Positions 1 to 9,790 of a stretch of DNA of 35,021 bases are shown piece by piece. Location of the stretch: positions 1 through 35,021 of the forward strand of contig CACYPI010000018.1 in NCBI GenBank assembly GCA_902776275.1, written 5' to 3'. A program made the translations under genes and the position numbers. Source of the DNA: an uncultured Aeromonadales bacterium (lineage in GTDB: Bacteria > Pseudomonadota > Gammaproteobacteria > Enterobacterales > Succinivibrionaceae). Each line of letters starts with the position of its first letter. Position 1 is the stretch's first letter. Under the pieces are notes generated by a model. It was not told the DNA's origin. It saw only the letters and a program-made list of their open reading frames with translations, and searched no databases.

Positions 1-54
1 TATGAAGGCGGTGAAATCCTCTGTTCCCGCGCAGACTTTCTTTCGCTCCTGCAT
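1..54 (-). CDS. N-terminal fragment of a leftward gene, possibly AAA-ATPase-like
   Basis: Eighteen codons read leftward off the window edge, beginning MQERKKVCAGTEDFTAFI. An AGAGGAG ribosome-binding site lies just upstream (about 64-70 on the + strand) and a good promoter lies 75 bp further back, so I take the start as real. The pattern of a short basic head followed by 'C-x-G-x-x-DF' resembles the beginning of the Pfam AAA-ATPase_like (PF09820) proteins that are often multi-copy in gut bacteria. Eighteen residues are too few to prove this. No catalytic motif is visible, and the identity is inference. Confidence 0.55.
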   Translation of the reverse strand, partial: MQERKKVCAGTEDFTAFI

Positions 55-127
55 GTCCGCTCTCCTCTGAACAAAGGCTTTGACACCTAGTGGAATGAGC
101 CTTCGTCAATCTGCCGCCTTTATTTGC

Positions 128-164
128 GATTATATCAGAGCTGTTTGAAATCCCAAGAATTTGT
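128..164 (-). repeat. 37-bp inverted duplicate, left copy (carries a promoter)
   Basis: Read on the minus strand, this segment matches 34985-35021 on the plus strand at 36 of 37 positions. The two copies therefore form an inverted pair about 34.8 kb apart. The similarity stops at the window edge on one side and fades upstream of the -35 on the other. Each copy contains a promoter directed out of the window. Confidence 0.9.
129..156 (-). promoter_or_regulatory. Sigma70-type promoter of the leftward gene at 1-54
   Basis: On the minus strand there is TTGGGA (151-156), a 16-bp spacer, then a perfect TATAAT (129-134). The start of transcription would fall near 121, giving a leader of about 67 nt before the ATG at 54. 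The whole promoter lies inside the 37-bp duplicated segment. Confidence 0.7.
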
Positions 165-452
165 CGTCTAGCTTGGCTCATGGCAAATGCAGCTTGCGTA
201 TCAGGCAAGACTAAAGGGAGAATTTGCGCCGCCAGCGTTCTTGCAGGTGAACGCGGTGCCGGACGCAGGAGCAGCCGGCATCAGGATCAGGCCGAGGTTC
301 ATCATCTGGCGCGGCAGGCCCGGCGGATGGCTCCCGGGGCCTGCTTCTGCGTCAGGCGGAGCATGGAGCCAGCCATGAAGCGGCAAGGTGCCAGGCCATT
401 TGAAACCAAAGGCTTGGACGCCGGGACAGCTCCATGACCAGGGTCTGCCGTC
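165..452. other. Non-coding stretch with one hairpin
   Basis: I see no convincing gene here. Short open frames exist, but they lack ribosome-binding sites and family resemblance. An 8-bp stem (GCAGGCCC at 314-321 with GGGCCTGC at 337-344) lies 110-140 bp past the stop of the autotransporter. It could stop leftward transcription but has no T-run. Confidence 0.5.
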
Positions 453-3400
453 CTAGAACCTTGCGTTGAAGTAAGCTCCCAGGCTGAAGGCCGAGAGGTT
501 GTCGCCAAGCTCGTACTCGGCGCTCAGGCTGAAAGTACGCATGCCCGAGGAGGCCGTAAGCTCGTAGCCTGCGACACCCATGTTGCGGCTTGAAGACTCG
601 GTGCTGGTGGTGAACTCGTAGCCGTTGCCAGAGCGGAAGGACGAGCGGGTCGAGAAATCGGTCTCAAGCAGCTCGCGCGCGTAGCGCACGCTGAGATCGC
701 CCTTGAGCGCGTACCCGCCCAGCGCGGCGATGCGGTGCAGGTGGTGCATGCCCAAGGAGAGTTTCAATGAGTCCGCAGTGTCCGAGTGCACCTTCAAGTC
801 GACTGAGCCGCTGCCGTGCTCCTTGAAGGAGCCGTGGGAGTCGGCCGCGTACTCAAGCGAGGCCATGGGGCCGAACGCGGCCGCGCCCCACTTGAAGTCG
901 TGGCCTGCCTCAGCAAAGACGTTCCAGGACACCGAGCCATAGTCGGCCTTGGAGGTGGCATTGAAGCCAGGCAGGTCCACATGGCGCTTGGAGCGGTTCT
1001 CGTAGAGTCCGGCCTTGGCCAAGAGCGTGGCGTAAGTGCCGCCCCACTCAGGCGGGGCGAGGAAGGCGTGGACGCCCAGGAAGGCGCCTGCGGACTTGAT
1101 GCTGTCGGAGTGCAGATCCCCCGAGGCCAGGGTGTGGCGCACGGAAGCCCCGCCGTTAAATCCCCACACGAGGCCGTCGTCCCGGACGAAGGAGACTCCT
1201 GCGATGATCCCGCCTGAGTACGAGTCGAGATCCGGGCTGTTGCGCCGCCCGTCCTGCTTGTGGATCTCGCCGTAGGGCTCAATGAAGAACACCTTGTCGC
1301 TAAAGCCGATGCGCCCATCGGCGGGTCCTGCCGTGAGATAGGCGCTGCCCAGCGCCCCGGTCCCGGTGACGGGGCCGTGGAGCGATAAGGCCTTGAGCAG
1401 GCTTGAGAGCGTCCTGCTTGAGCGCGAGGCGTCGCGCAGCGCGATTGACGATGAGCTGTTGTAGACCTCGGGACTCAGCGCGGCCATGGCCTGATCGTAG
1501 GAGATCCCCTCTGGCAGGAAGTCGAGCGCGGCTACCAGATCGCGCATGCCGCCCTGCGCGTCACCTGCCGCGCCGTCTATGCCCTTGGCGACGTCCTTCT
1601 TCTCATCATCCGAGGTCTTTGAGCTGTACGCGTCCTTGTCCCTCGTGAAGGTCGCTGTGTTCCCGTCGAAAGTGCCCTTGAGCGTCTTGGAGCCGGTCTC
1701 CATGGCGTAGGACGCAAAAGAGCCGCTCACGCTGCCCGCGCCCTCGATCGGGCTTTGGGCCTTGAGGGTGATGCTCTGCCCGTTCCTGATGTAGCCCTCG
1801 GCATGGGGGCGCACCGTCCAGGTGCCGTCGAGGCTGGCGCTGGAGCTCACCTCGATGGTCGAGATGGAGCCGTCCTCCATGAGCTCGGTTACCAGGTTGG
1901 CCCCGGCGTGGTTTGAAAACTCCCCGGCGCTGACGCGGTTGCCATATGCTACCTGGCTTAAGGCGAGGGTCCCGTAGTTGTCGAGGCTCTTGACATCGAT
2001 GCTGCCTGAGGTTTCAAGCCTGCCTGCGGCCACCTTCATGCGGATTGAGCTGGGGCCGTGGATATTCCCCGCGTAGCTCATGGAGAAGGCAGGATCGCCC
2101 GCGTCATCGCGGGGCACGAGCTCGTCGTCAAGCAGCGCGCCGAAGGTGAGCGTGGTGTAGAGGCTGTGGCCGTTGGCCTGATCCCTCTGCACCTTTGGCA
2201 AGTCCGGGTCCCAGAGGCTTACGATGTCGCCTTCAAGCGAGGCTCCCTTCAGGATCCCGATGCTGCGCACCAGCGCGTTGCCCGACATGTAGATGGCTGC
2301 GGCGCTGCCCTTCACGCTGCCAGAGATCGCGACGCTTCGCATGAGCGCGCCGTCCAGGTCGAGCGCGTAGCCGCTGTCGGGATCCTTGCCCGACAGCGGC
2401 AGGTCCTGCCCGTTCTCCCCCGTGTGGATGTAGGAGCCGCGGCTTTCGCCTTCCTCGTCGATGAGGTTCGTGCCGAAGTCGAAGTTGAGCGCCTTGCCGC
2501 CTGCGCCCTGCGCCTCAACCGTGCCGTCCACCACGAGGCGGTTGTTCGTGCCGTACGCGAAGAGCACACCGCTGCCGCGCGTGCCGTTGGCGGTGACCCT
2601 TACCCCTTTTGGAATGGTGATGACGTTGCTGCTGCCGTCGTTGCGGATGCCGACGCCGCCCTCGCCGTCGGCGAGCAGATCGGCCCCCTGGGTTATCTTG
2701 TCGAGCGAGCCGTAGAGGTGGAAGCCCACGCCGAGCGCCATGAGGTTCGGCACGCCTTCGAGGTAGGCATTGCGCTCGGCGTTCCGCGCATAGTACGGCG
2801 AGGCGTTGGTGTAGATCTGGTTGCTGCGGTACTCGGATCCGCCAAAGAGGTTCCGGCGGTCGATGTCGTAGCCGATGTCCTGCAAGACCGCGTACTCGGC
2901 CTCCATGAGCGTGGTGTAGTTGCGCCAGTTCTGGTGGCTCATCATCGAGTGCGAAAGCTCCAGGTGCGCGAGGTCGAAGTCGATCGCGTTGCCGCTCCCC
3001 TCGTACCCGTTGACCGGCACGCCCGGGAGGGCGCCCTTGAGCACTTCCGAGACGTTGGCGCCTTCAAAGTAGACTCCGCTTTGGGCGCCGCTGCCCACGA
3101 GGAAGTTGTCATCCCCGGCGTAGGTGTCAGAAGGCCTGCTCACATGGTCGTTGTAGGCAAGCCTCCGCCCGTTCGAGGATTTCTGGTTGACCCGGTAGCT
3201 TGCACTTCCCGGGGTGCCGTTCTCCCCGACCGCATAGGAGACGAGGTGCGCGGCGAACCTGGTGTAGTCCCAGGCCGTGGCATAAGGGGATCCCGCGCTC
3301 ACCTGCGCGCCGCAGTAGATGCCCATCGCGTGGAGCATCTCGTGCATGGAGACGGAGGTGAGCTCGGCAGGCGAGCTCAAGGTCGGGACGGGATAGAGGT

Positions 3401-3983
3401 GGGGCGCTGCGGATCTGCTGTCCGACTGGTTGATGATGTAGAGCCCGACCGGGTAGTACTCGATGGATGTGTGGCTGGGGTCGAGCGGATCGCCCGTCTC
3501 GCTTAAGGCATTGGCGCTGTCGCTGAAGTCAGCCTGATCCCATGCGCCGTCGATGATCGCCTTCTGGAAGCGCGTGCACGCGCCGTTTTGCTTGTCTATC
3601 GGGGAGTAGAGCCTCGATTCTGCCGCCGCGTTGTCGTCGCTGCCGTCCTCGGAGTGCAAGATGATCGTAAGCGGCACCGCCCCGCTGCCCTGGTGCAGCT
3701 GGTTGCGGCTGCCCGGGGCCAGGACCTCGGCGAGGTAGGATGCCCCCAGCACTATCCCCTGCCTCTGGGAGCCATCAAGGCTCCACGAGGGGATCGTGCC
3801 GGTGGCTGCCGCGTAGTCGTTGTAGAAGTCGAGCTCGAACATCGGCTTTGAGCCTGAACTTACGATCACGCTCTCCTGGGACTGGGCGGCCATGCTCGAG
3901 AGCGCCATGGCGATGGCCGAGGCGATCGCGCTGGCCTTTAGGCGGGGGCGCGCTTGAAGGCGCCCCTCCGGCATCCTTTTCAT
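453..3983 (-). CDS. Autotransporter with metallopeptidase-like passenger
   Basis: A 1176-residue type Va secreted protein. I chose the start at 3983 because GGAGAGA sits 6 nt before it and a signal peptide follows at once (basic head, then an Ala/Ser-rich core ending near SMAAQSQ). A longer frame opens at 4040 without these signs. The passenger carries HEMLHAMG (His214, Glu215, His218, Gly221), the core of the metzincin zinc site, followed by IYC, so Cys224 stands where the third ligand is normally His or Asp. The middle third has the Gly/Ser/Asn-rich repeats of a beta-helix. The last 280 or so residues look like an autotransporter beta-barrel and end in aromatic-x-ARF. It is transcribed alone, divergently from nudJ. 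Function is inferred: a surface or released peptidase, or a catalytically dead adhesin. Confidence 0.85.
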   Translation of the reverse strand: MKRMPEGRLQARPRLKASAIASAIAMALSSMAAQSQESVIVSSGSKPMFELDFYNDYAAATGTIPSWSLDGSQRQGIVLGASYLAEVLAPGSRNQLHQGSGAVPLTIILHSEDGSDDNAAAESRLYSPIDKQNGACTRFQKAIIDGAWDQADFSDSANALSETGDPLDPSHTSIEYYPVGLYIINQSDSRSAAPHLYPVPTLSSPAELTSVSMHEMLHAMGIYCGAQVSAGSPYATAWDYTRFAAHLVSYAVGENGTPGSASYRVNQKSSNGRRLAYNDHVSRPSDTYAGDDNFLVGSGAQSGVYFEGANVSEVLKGALPGVPVNGYEGSGNAIDFDLAHLELSHSMMSHQNWRNYTTLMEAEYAVLQDIGYDIDRRNLFGGSEYRSNQIYTNASPYYARNAERNAYLEGVPNLMALGVGFHLYGSLDKITQGADLLADGEGGVGIRNDGSSNVITIPKGVRVTANGTRGSGVLFAYGTNNRLVVDGTVEAQGAGGKALNFDFGTNLIDEEGESRGSYIHTGENGQDLPLSGKDPDSGYALDLDGALMRSVAISGSVKGSAAAIYMSGNALVRSIGILKGASLEGDIVSLWDPDLPKVQRDQANGHSLYTTLTFGALLDDELVPRDDAGDPAFSMSYAGNIHGPSSIRMKVAAGRLETSGSIDVKSLDNYGTLALSQVAYGNRVSAGEFSNHAGANLVTELMEDGSISTIEVSSSASLDGTWTVRPHAEGYIRNGQSITLKAQSPIEGAGSVSGSFASYAMETGSKTLKGTFDGNTATFTRDKDAYSSKTSDDEKKDVAKGIDGAAGDAQGGMRDLVAALDFLPEGISYDQAMAALSPEVYNSSSSIALRDASRSSRTLSSLLKALSLHGPVTGTGALGSAYLTAGPADGRIGFSDKVFFIEPYGEIHKQDGRRNSPDLDSYSGGIIAGVSFVRDDGLVWGFNGGASVRHTLASGDLHSDSIKSAGAFLGVHAFLAPPEWGGTYATLLAKAGLYENRSKRHVDLPGFNATSKADYGSVSWNVFAEAGHDFKWGAAAFGPMASLEYAADSHGSFKEHGSGSVDLKVHSDTADSLKLSLGMHHLHRIAALGGYALKGDLSVRYARELLETDFSTRSSFRSGNGYEFTTSTESSSRNMGVAGYELTASSGMRTFSLSAEYELGDNLSAFSLGAYFNARF

Positions 3984-4160
3984 GAGTTCTCTCCGCTGTT
4001 TTTGTAGCAATTTGCCTGAAGGATCCAAACGGCTGTACAAAAAGTCGTTTTATTTCAAAGTGTATCAGACCATTTTTCATGCTTTGGAGAGGCAGATCCC
4101 AAGATTTCCGCCCAATGGGCGCGCCAGATCACCTTTTGGGGATCAACTGCCAAGGTGAGC

Positions 4161-4230
4161 GCCCCCGCTTTGGAAAGGAGGCTCAAGCGCGGCTTACGGA
4201 GGGCTCGGAGCGTTGATCCAAAGCGGGGGC
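4161..4230. repeat. Long inverted repeat between autotransporter and nudJ
   Basis: Thirteen-base arms (GCCCCCGCTTTGG at 4161-4173 and its exact complement at 4218-4230) enclose 44 nt. An overlapping 8-base pair (GGATCAAC at 4140-4147, GTTGATCC at 4212-4219) could form the alternative fold. The segment lies in the 289-bp divergent intergenic space, immediately upstream of the nudJ -10. It may be an operator, a cruciform, or a leader hairpin for a transcript from further upstream. The GCTTTGGA at 4081-4088 is repeated at 4167-4174. Confidence 0.6.
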
Positions 4231-4243
4231 GGCGGCCTGAGTC

Positions 4244-4252
4244 TGCTAAAAT
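4244..4252 (+). promoter_or_regulatory. Extended -10 promoter of the nudJ operon
   Basis: TGCTAAAAT is an extended -10 (TGn followed by TAAAAT) 20 bp before the nudJ start. No good -35 is present. AGGAG at 4262-4266 is the ribosome-binding site, 6 nt before the ATG. Confidence 0.5.
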
Positions 4253-4272
4253 ACCCCTCTTAGGAGACACAC

Positions 4273-4740
4273 ATGACTGAGAGATTCAAGCCCAATTCGA
4301 CCGTCGCCCTCATCATCGAGCACGAGGGGAAGTTCCTCATGGTCGAGGAGACCAACGATGATCAGGGCGGCCGCCCGGTGTTCGGGATGCCGTCAGGCCA
4401 CATCGAGGCGCGCGAGAGCATACTCGACGCGGCGCGCCGCGAGGGCTACGAGGAGACCGGCTGCGAGGTGGAGCTCACCGCGCTTTCCGGCATCTACGAC
4501 TACGTGAAGGACTACGAGACCATCGAGCGCTTCTGCTTTGCAGCCAGGCTCAAGTCCGTGCCTGAATCTTTCACCCCGCGCGATCCCGACCATGAGATCA
4601 GGAACGTGCGCTGGTACTCGAAGGACGAGATCATGGAAGGCCGCGCCAACTGGCGCACCCGCCTGGTGGGCCTTTGCATGGAGGACTACCTCAAGGGCCA
4701 GCGCATCCCGCTGTCTGCAATCCATATCGTGCTCCCATGA
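4273..4740 (+). CDS. nudJ: Nudix hydrolase NudJ
   Basis: A 155-residue Nudix phosphohydrolase. The Nudix box is complete: Gly42, Glu48, Arg56-Glu57, Glu60-Glu61 and Gly63 in the order G-x5-E-x7-RE-x2-EE-x-G, which binds the metal and the diphosphate. Gly58 replaces the usual hydrophobic residue after RE. E. coli NudJ hydrolyses nucleoside di- and triphosphates and the thiamin precursor HMP-PP, and it lies directly upstream of mnmA, exactly as here. The stop codon overlaps the mnmA start (ATGA at 4737-4740), so translation is probably coupled. The annotation rests on the box, the length and the conserved gene order. Confidence 0.9.
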   Translation: MTERFKPNSTVALIIEHEGKFLMVEETNDDQGGRPVFGMPSGHIEARESILDAARREGYEETGCEVELTALSGIYDYVKDYETIERFCFAARLKSVPESFTPRDPDHEIRNVRWYSKDEIMEGRANWRTRLVGLCMEDYLKGQRIPLSAIHIVLP

Positions 4741-5888
4741 CCGCAAAACCAAAACCCATCGAGGAGCCGCTGCTCGATCCCGAGATCCCGTACGGGGATC
4801 TCAAGGGCAGGAGCGTGGTCGTCGGCCTCTCAGGCGGCGTCGACTCCTCGGTCTCGGCCGCGCTCTTGAAGGAGCACGGCATGAAGGTCACCGCTCTCTT
4901 CATGAAGAACTGGGAGGAGGACGACACCGACACCTACTGCTCGGCGGCCAAGGACCGCGAGGACGCGCAGGCAGTCTGCGACAAGCTCGGCATCGAGCTT
5001 TTGACCATCAACTTCGCAGCCGAGTACTGGGACAACGTCTTTGAGAACTTCCTCTCCGAGTACCGCGCCGGGCGCACGCCGAACCCTGACATACTCTGCA
5101 ATAAGGAGATCAAGTTCAAGGCCTTCCTGGACTACGCGGTGCAGGACCTCAAGGCCGACTTCATCGCCACCGGGCACTACTGCCGCAGGTCTTTCAACAC
5201 GGACAGGCCCTTGCTCATGAGGGGCTCCGACCGCAACAAGGATCAGAGCTACTTCCTGCACGCCATCGACGGGAAGGTGCTGCCGCGCGTGCTCTTCCCG
5301 GTCGGCGGCCTTGAGAAGCCGATGGTGCGCGCCATGGCCGCCTCGCGCGGCCTCTCCACGGCCTCGAAGAAGGACTCCACCGGGATCTGCTTCATCGGCG
5401 AGAAGCGCTTCCACGAGTTCCTCTCCCGTTTCCTCCCCGCAAAGCCCGGCGATATCGTGACCACCGAGGGCGTGGTCGTCGGCAGGCACGACGGGCTCAT
5501 GTACGCGACCATCGGCCAGCGCAAGGGCCTGGGCATCGGCGGCCACTCCGGAAGCGACGGCGAGCCCTGGTATGTCGTGGGCAAGGACATCGAGAGCAAC
5601 GAGCTCATAGTCGCGCAGGGCCATGACAACCCCGCGCTGTGGTCAAAGGGGCTCATGGCCGCAGGCGAGACCTGGATTGCCGGCGCCCCCGAGGCCCCGT
5701 TCTCCTGCACCTGCAAGATCCGCTACCGCCAGCCTGACGTCGGCTGCGACGTCTCAAGGCACGGCAGCAGGCTTGAGGTGAGGTTTAACGAGCCGGTCGC
5801 CGCAGTCGCGCCCGGGCAGTCGGTCGTGTTCTACGCAGGACAGGCGTGCCTGGGCGGCGCGGTCATCGAGTCGGCGCTTAAGAATTGA
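4737..5888 (+). CDS. mnmA: tRNA 2-thiouridylase MnmA
   Basis: A 383-residue enzyme that inserts sulfur at C2 of the wobble uridine in tRNA Lys, Glu and Gln, using ATP and sulfur relayed by IscS/Tus proteins. The N-terminal PP-loop SGGVDSS (32-38) activates the uridine. Cys121 in [12 protein letters not shown] and Cys218 in [12 protein letters not shown] are the conserved catalytic pair. The GHYCRRS and NKDQSYFL motifs are also present. I start it at the ATG overlapping the nudJ stop. A frame open from 4674 would add residues encoded inside nudJ that have no family counterpart. hflD follows 12 bp later. Confidence 0.97.
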   Translation: MTAKPKPIEEPLLDPEIPYGDLKGRSVVVGLSGGVDSSVSAALLKEHGMKVTALFMKNWEEDDTDTYCSAAKDREDAQAVCDKLGIELLTINFAAEYWDNVFENFLSEYRAGRTPNPDILCNKEIKFKAFLDYAVQDLKADFIATGHYCRRSFNTDRPLLMRGSDRNKDQSYFLHAIDGKVLPRVLFPVGGLEKPMVRAMAASRGLSTASKKDSTGICFIGEKRFHEFLSRFLPAKPGDIVTTEGVVVGRHDGLMYATIGQRKGLGIGGHSGSDGEPWYVVGKDIESNELIVAQGHDNPALWSKGLMAAGETWIAGAPEAPFSCTCKIRYRQPDVGCDVSRHGSRLEVRFNEPVAAVAPGQSVVFYAGQACLGGAVIESALKN

Positions 5889-5900
5889 CGAGGTGCTTTA

Positions 5901-7956
<2,056 letters not shown>

Positions 7957-7972
7957 CGCCTTTGGAAGGCAA

Positions 7973-8025
7973 GGCGCGGGCACGCCCGCGCCGTCAAGCG
8001 GCCCCGCCAATGGCGGGGCCGCCTT
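7973..8025 (+). terminator. Tandem hairpins after purB
   Basis: The first hairpin pairs GGCGCGGG (7973-7980) with CCCGCGCC (7985-7992). The second pairs GCGGCCCCGCC (7998-8008) with its complement (8012-8022) across a 3-nt loop. Both are very stable, but there is almost no T-run. They begin 17 bp after the purB stop and probably end the operon transcript. Confidence 0.65.
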
Positions 8026-8110
8026 GCACCCAATCCATGGCAGGCTCTGGCTTGCGCGCCTTGCACCCTGCCCAGGCCGCCGCGCAAATGCCTCCGAGGC
8101 GATCAGCATC

Positions 8111-8119
8111 TGATAGAAT
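8111..8119 (+). promoter_or_regulatory. Possible promoter of the FCD regulator
   Basis: TGATAGAAT reads as an extended -10 (TGn-TAGAAT) about 140 bp before the regulator start. No clear -35 is visible, so this is a weak call. Confidence 0.3.
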
Positions 8120-8158
8120 GAAGTCAAACATTCAATCTGACCGTATTTGTATGGTTAA

Positions 8159-8216
8159 ACTTTTCGACATCGATCAAAAAATTCCCAACGCCTGCGGGCG
8201 CCGGACGTCGAAAAGT
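8159..8216. repeat. Inverted repeat in the FCD-regulator leader
   Basis: ACTTTTCGACATC (8159-8171) pairs with GACGTCGAAAAGT (8204-8216) with a single mismatch, enclosing 32 nt that include a small GC-rich hairpin (GCCTGCGGGCGCC). It lies between the candidate promoter and the gene and could be an operator pair or an RNA fold. Confidence 0.5.
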
Positions 8217-8225
8217 CCTAAAGTG

Positions 8226-8247
8226 GGATACTAGTAAACAAGTATCC
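8226..8247. promoter_or_regulatory. Operator-like palindrome next to the FCD-regulator RBS
   Basis: GGATACT (8226-8232) and AGTATCC (8241-8247) are exact complements separated by AGTAAACA. The core TAGTAAACA resembles the GT-N-AC half sites used by FadR/GntR-family proteins. It abuts the GAGG ribosome-binding site, so binding would block expression. Autoregulation is inferred. Confidence 0.45.
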
Positions 8248-8257
8248 GAGGCCATTC

Positions 8258-8983
8258 ATGGACACACCCAAGCTCCCACCCTTGAAGCTCACCAACAGCC
8301 AGACCGTGAGCAGGCAGATCTACGTGTTCCTGCGCCACCACATCACCCAGATGACGCTCAAGCCCGGCACCAGGCTCTCGGAGAACGATCTCTCGTGCCA
8401 GCTCAACGTCTCGCGCCAGCCGGTGCGCGAGGCCTTCTTCAGCCTAAAGCGCCAGAACCTCATCGAGGTCTACCCGCAAAAGGGCTCGTTCGTCACCAAG
8501 ATCTCAGGCAAGCGCATCATGGAGACCTGCTTCGTGCGCTGCTCTATCGAGACCTCGTCCCTGCGCAAGGCCTTGGCCGACGGGAACGGCGCGAACGGCG
8601 CCATCTGGGAGGAGCTTGAGAGGAATCTGGAGGCCCAGGACGAGCTCATCCGCACCAAGGACAAGGTGGAGGATCCAGACGCGGTGTTTTTGAAGCTCGA
8701 CAACGAGTTCCACCGCATCCTCTGCAAGTTCTCGGGAACCCGGATGGCCTGGGACGTCATCGACGACATCAAGGCCAACCTCGACCGCATCCGCTACCTC
8801 TCCACCAAGGGCGTCTCCGAGATCGGTGCCATCGTCGGCGAGCACCACGACGTCTACAACGAGATGCGCCATGGCGACGAGCGCCGCGCCGTTCGCTGCC
8901 TCACCGACCACCTCTACGAGATCGCCCTCACGTACAAGGCAATCCGCGAGAAGAACGCGAGCTGGTTCACCGAGGAGGAGTGA
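8258..8983 (+). CDS. GntR-family regulator with FCD domain
   Basis: A 241-residue FadR-type transcription factor. Residues 14-80 form the winged helix (LSENDLSCQLNVSRQPVREAF, then the QKGSFV wing). Residues 90-225 form the all-helical FCD ligand domain with the metal-binding set Asp148, His152, His196 and His218 in normal spacing. Such proteins usually sense organic or sugar acids and repress their catabolic genes. There is no catabolic neighbour in the same direction: it stands alone between purB and perR. The gluconate genes begin 2.6 kb away, but they have their own LacI-type operators. The ligand is unknown. Its stop overlaps a weak hairpin (8973-8995) with a short T-run. Confidence 0.88.
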   Translation: MDTPKLPPLKLTNSQTVSRQIYVFLRHHITQMTLKPGTRLSENDLSCQLNVSRQPVREAFFSLKRQNLIEVYPQKGSFVTKISGKRIMETCFVRCSIETSSLRKALADGNGANGAIWEELERNLEAQDELIRTKDKVEDPDAVFLKLDNEFHRILCKFSGTRMAWDVIDDIKANLDRIRYLSTKGVSEIGAIVGEHHDVYNEMRHGDERRAVRCLTDHLYEIALTYKAIREKNASWFTEEE

Positions 8984-9049
8984 GCCCCTCCTTTTTGAAA
9001 ACTCTACTGGGTTGACTGGCAATCAGTCGACAAAATTTCTCTTGCGCGC

Positions 9050-9077
9050 TTGAAATAACGATTTCCTGTCCTACAAT
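9050..9077 (+). promoter_or_regulatory. Promoter of perR
   Basis: TTGAAA (9050-9055), a 16-bp spacer and TACAAT (9072-9077) make a good sigma70 promoter. Its start point falls near 9084, about 29 nt before the perR ATG. Confidence 0.6.
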
Positions 9078-9091
9078 CTTAGCGATAAAAA

Positions 9092-9110
9092 TTACTGATA
9101 TTGGTAGTAA
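9092..9110. promoter_or_regulatory. Possible autoregulatory site of PerR
   Basis: TTACT and AGTAA form the ends of a 19-bp, AT-rich imperfect palindrome between the transcription start and the perR ATG. Fur/PerR proteins bind 15-19-bp AT-rich inverted repeats, and perR genes are often autoregulated. Only the 5-base arms match, so this is tentative. No Shine-Dalgarno sequence is visible here. Confidence 0.35.
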
Positions 9111-9112
9111 CT

Positions 9113-9511
9113 ATGGAAACAGCACGCAGGCGCAGCGCCCAGCGCGATCAGATCCGGGCGATCATGCACGGAAGAACCGACCATCCGGACGCCCAGAAGG
9201 TCTATGAGGAATTGAAGGCCCTGATGCCACGCATCAGCCTTGGCACCGTTTACCGCAACCTCATGCTGCTCTCAAAGCAAGGCGAGCTCCAGGTGCTCGA
9301 CGTGGGCGACGGCAAGGTGAGGTTCGATCCCAACTCCGCCCCCCACGCCCACTTCCTGTGCACCAGGTGCCACCGCGTCCTGGACATGCCGGAGGACTCC
9401 TATTCGCTAGCCGTGGACCACAAGGCCGCCAAGTCCTGCGGGAGGATTGAAGGCTATTCCGTGAGCTTCCGCGGGATCTGCCGCGACTGCCTTGCGGCAA
9501 ATGATGGCTGA
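9113..9511 (+). CDS. perR: PerR-type peroxide/metal regulator of the Fur family
   Basis: A 132-residue Fur-superfamily repressor. The metal site reproduces Bacillus PerR in residue type and spacing: His24, Asp72, His78, His80 and Asp91 correspond to His37, Asp85, His91, His93 and Asp104. The structural zinc site is Cys83, Cys86, Cys123 and Cys126. Asp91, rather than Glu, is the residue associated with PerR-like peroxide sensing rather than plain iron sensing. The DNA-binding helix is ISLGTVYRNLMLL (41-53). I use the ATG at 9113; a TTG at 9101 would add four residues and has no better RBS. No peroxide-defence gene lies nearby, so the targets must be elsewhere. Confidence 0.82.
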   Translation: METARRRSAQRDQIRAIMHGRTDHPDAQKVYEELKALMPRISLGTVYRNLMLLSKQGELQVLDVGDGKVRFDPNSAPHAHFLCTRCHRVLDMPEDSYSLAVDHKAAKSCGRIEGYSVSFRGICRDCLAANDG

Positions 9512-9523
9512 ACTCGGTCGCCA

Positions 9524-9557
9524 TATTGCGCAAGGCTTTTGATGAGGTATTGCGCAA
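9524..9557. repeat. Two copies of TATTGCGCAA
   Basis: TATTGCGCAA occurs at 9524-9533 and 9548-9557. The core TTGCGCAA is itself a palindrome, so the copies are both direct and inverted repeats and can pair with each other. They lie just after the perR stop and before its terminator. The role is unknown; a paired protein site or an extra terminator hairpin is possible. Confidence 0.5.
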
Positions 9558-9572
9558 TCGATTTTTTTAAAT

Positions 9573-9620
9573 AGCCCCCACGCTGCAAAGGCGCAGGGGC
9601 TTTTGCTTTTTTTTTTGCTT
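9573..9620 (+). terminator. Rho-independent terminator of perR
   Basis: AGCCCC (9573-9578) pairs with GGGGCT (9596-9601), with partial pairing inside the loop. It is followed by TTTTGC and a run of ten T. Confidence 0.88.
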
Positions 9621-9790
9621 TGCTTAACGCAATTGACTTTTGATGCGCGCCAAAGCGTGATCGCAATCGTTGCCGGCGCAAATTTTCCACGTCTTGGAGG
9701 CTTGGGTGTTGTTTAATGGCCTGGGTGTCTTAAAGCCCCGTGGCGGAACGACACAAGAACAGGAAATCAACCGCATCAGGTGTTAACTAT

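Noticed and set aside
180..437. Small + strand open frames after the left promoter
   Set aside because: They have no ribosome-binding site, no recognisable sequence, and they run opposite to the promoter at 128-164.
2058..3506. A 482-codon open frame on the + strand inside the autotransporter
   Set aside because: It is antisense to a gene with a clear signal peptide, zinc motif and barrel. Its Val/Ala/Arg/Asp-rich composition is what a GC-rich shadow frame gives, and it has no RBS or family match.
7962..8234. A 90-codon frame between purB and the FCD regulator
   Set aside because: It runs through the purB terminator hairpins and the inverted repeat at 8159-8216, with no RBS and no protein-like pattern.
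9301..9360. A GGTTCGATCC string resembling a tRNA T-loop
   Set aside because: It lies within perR, encodes the conserved VRFDPN segment, and no acceptor or anticodon stems can be drawn around it.
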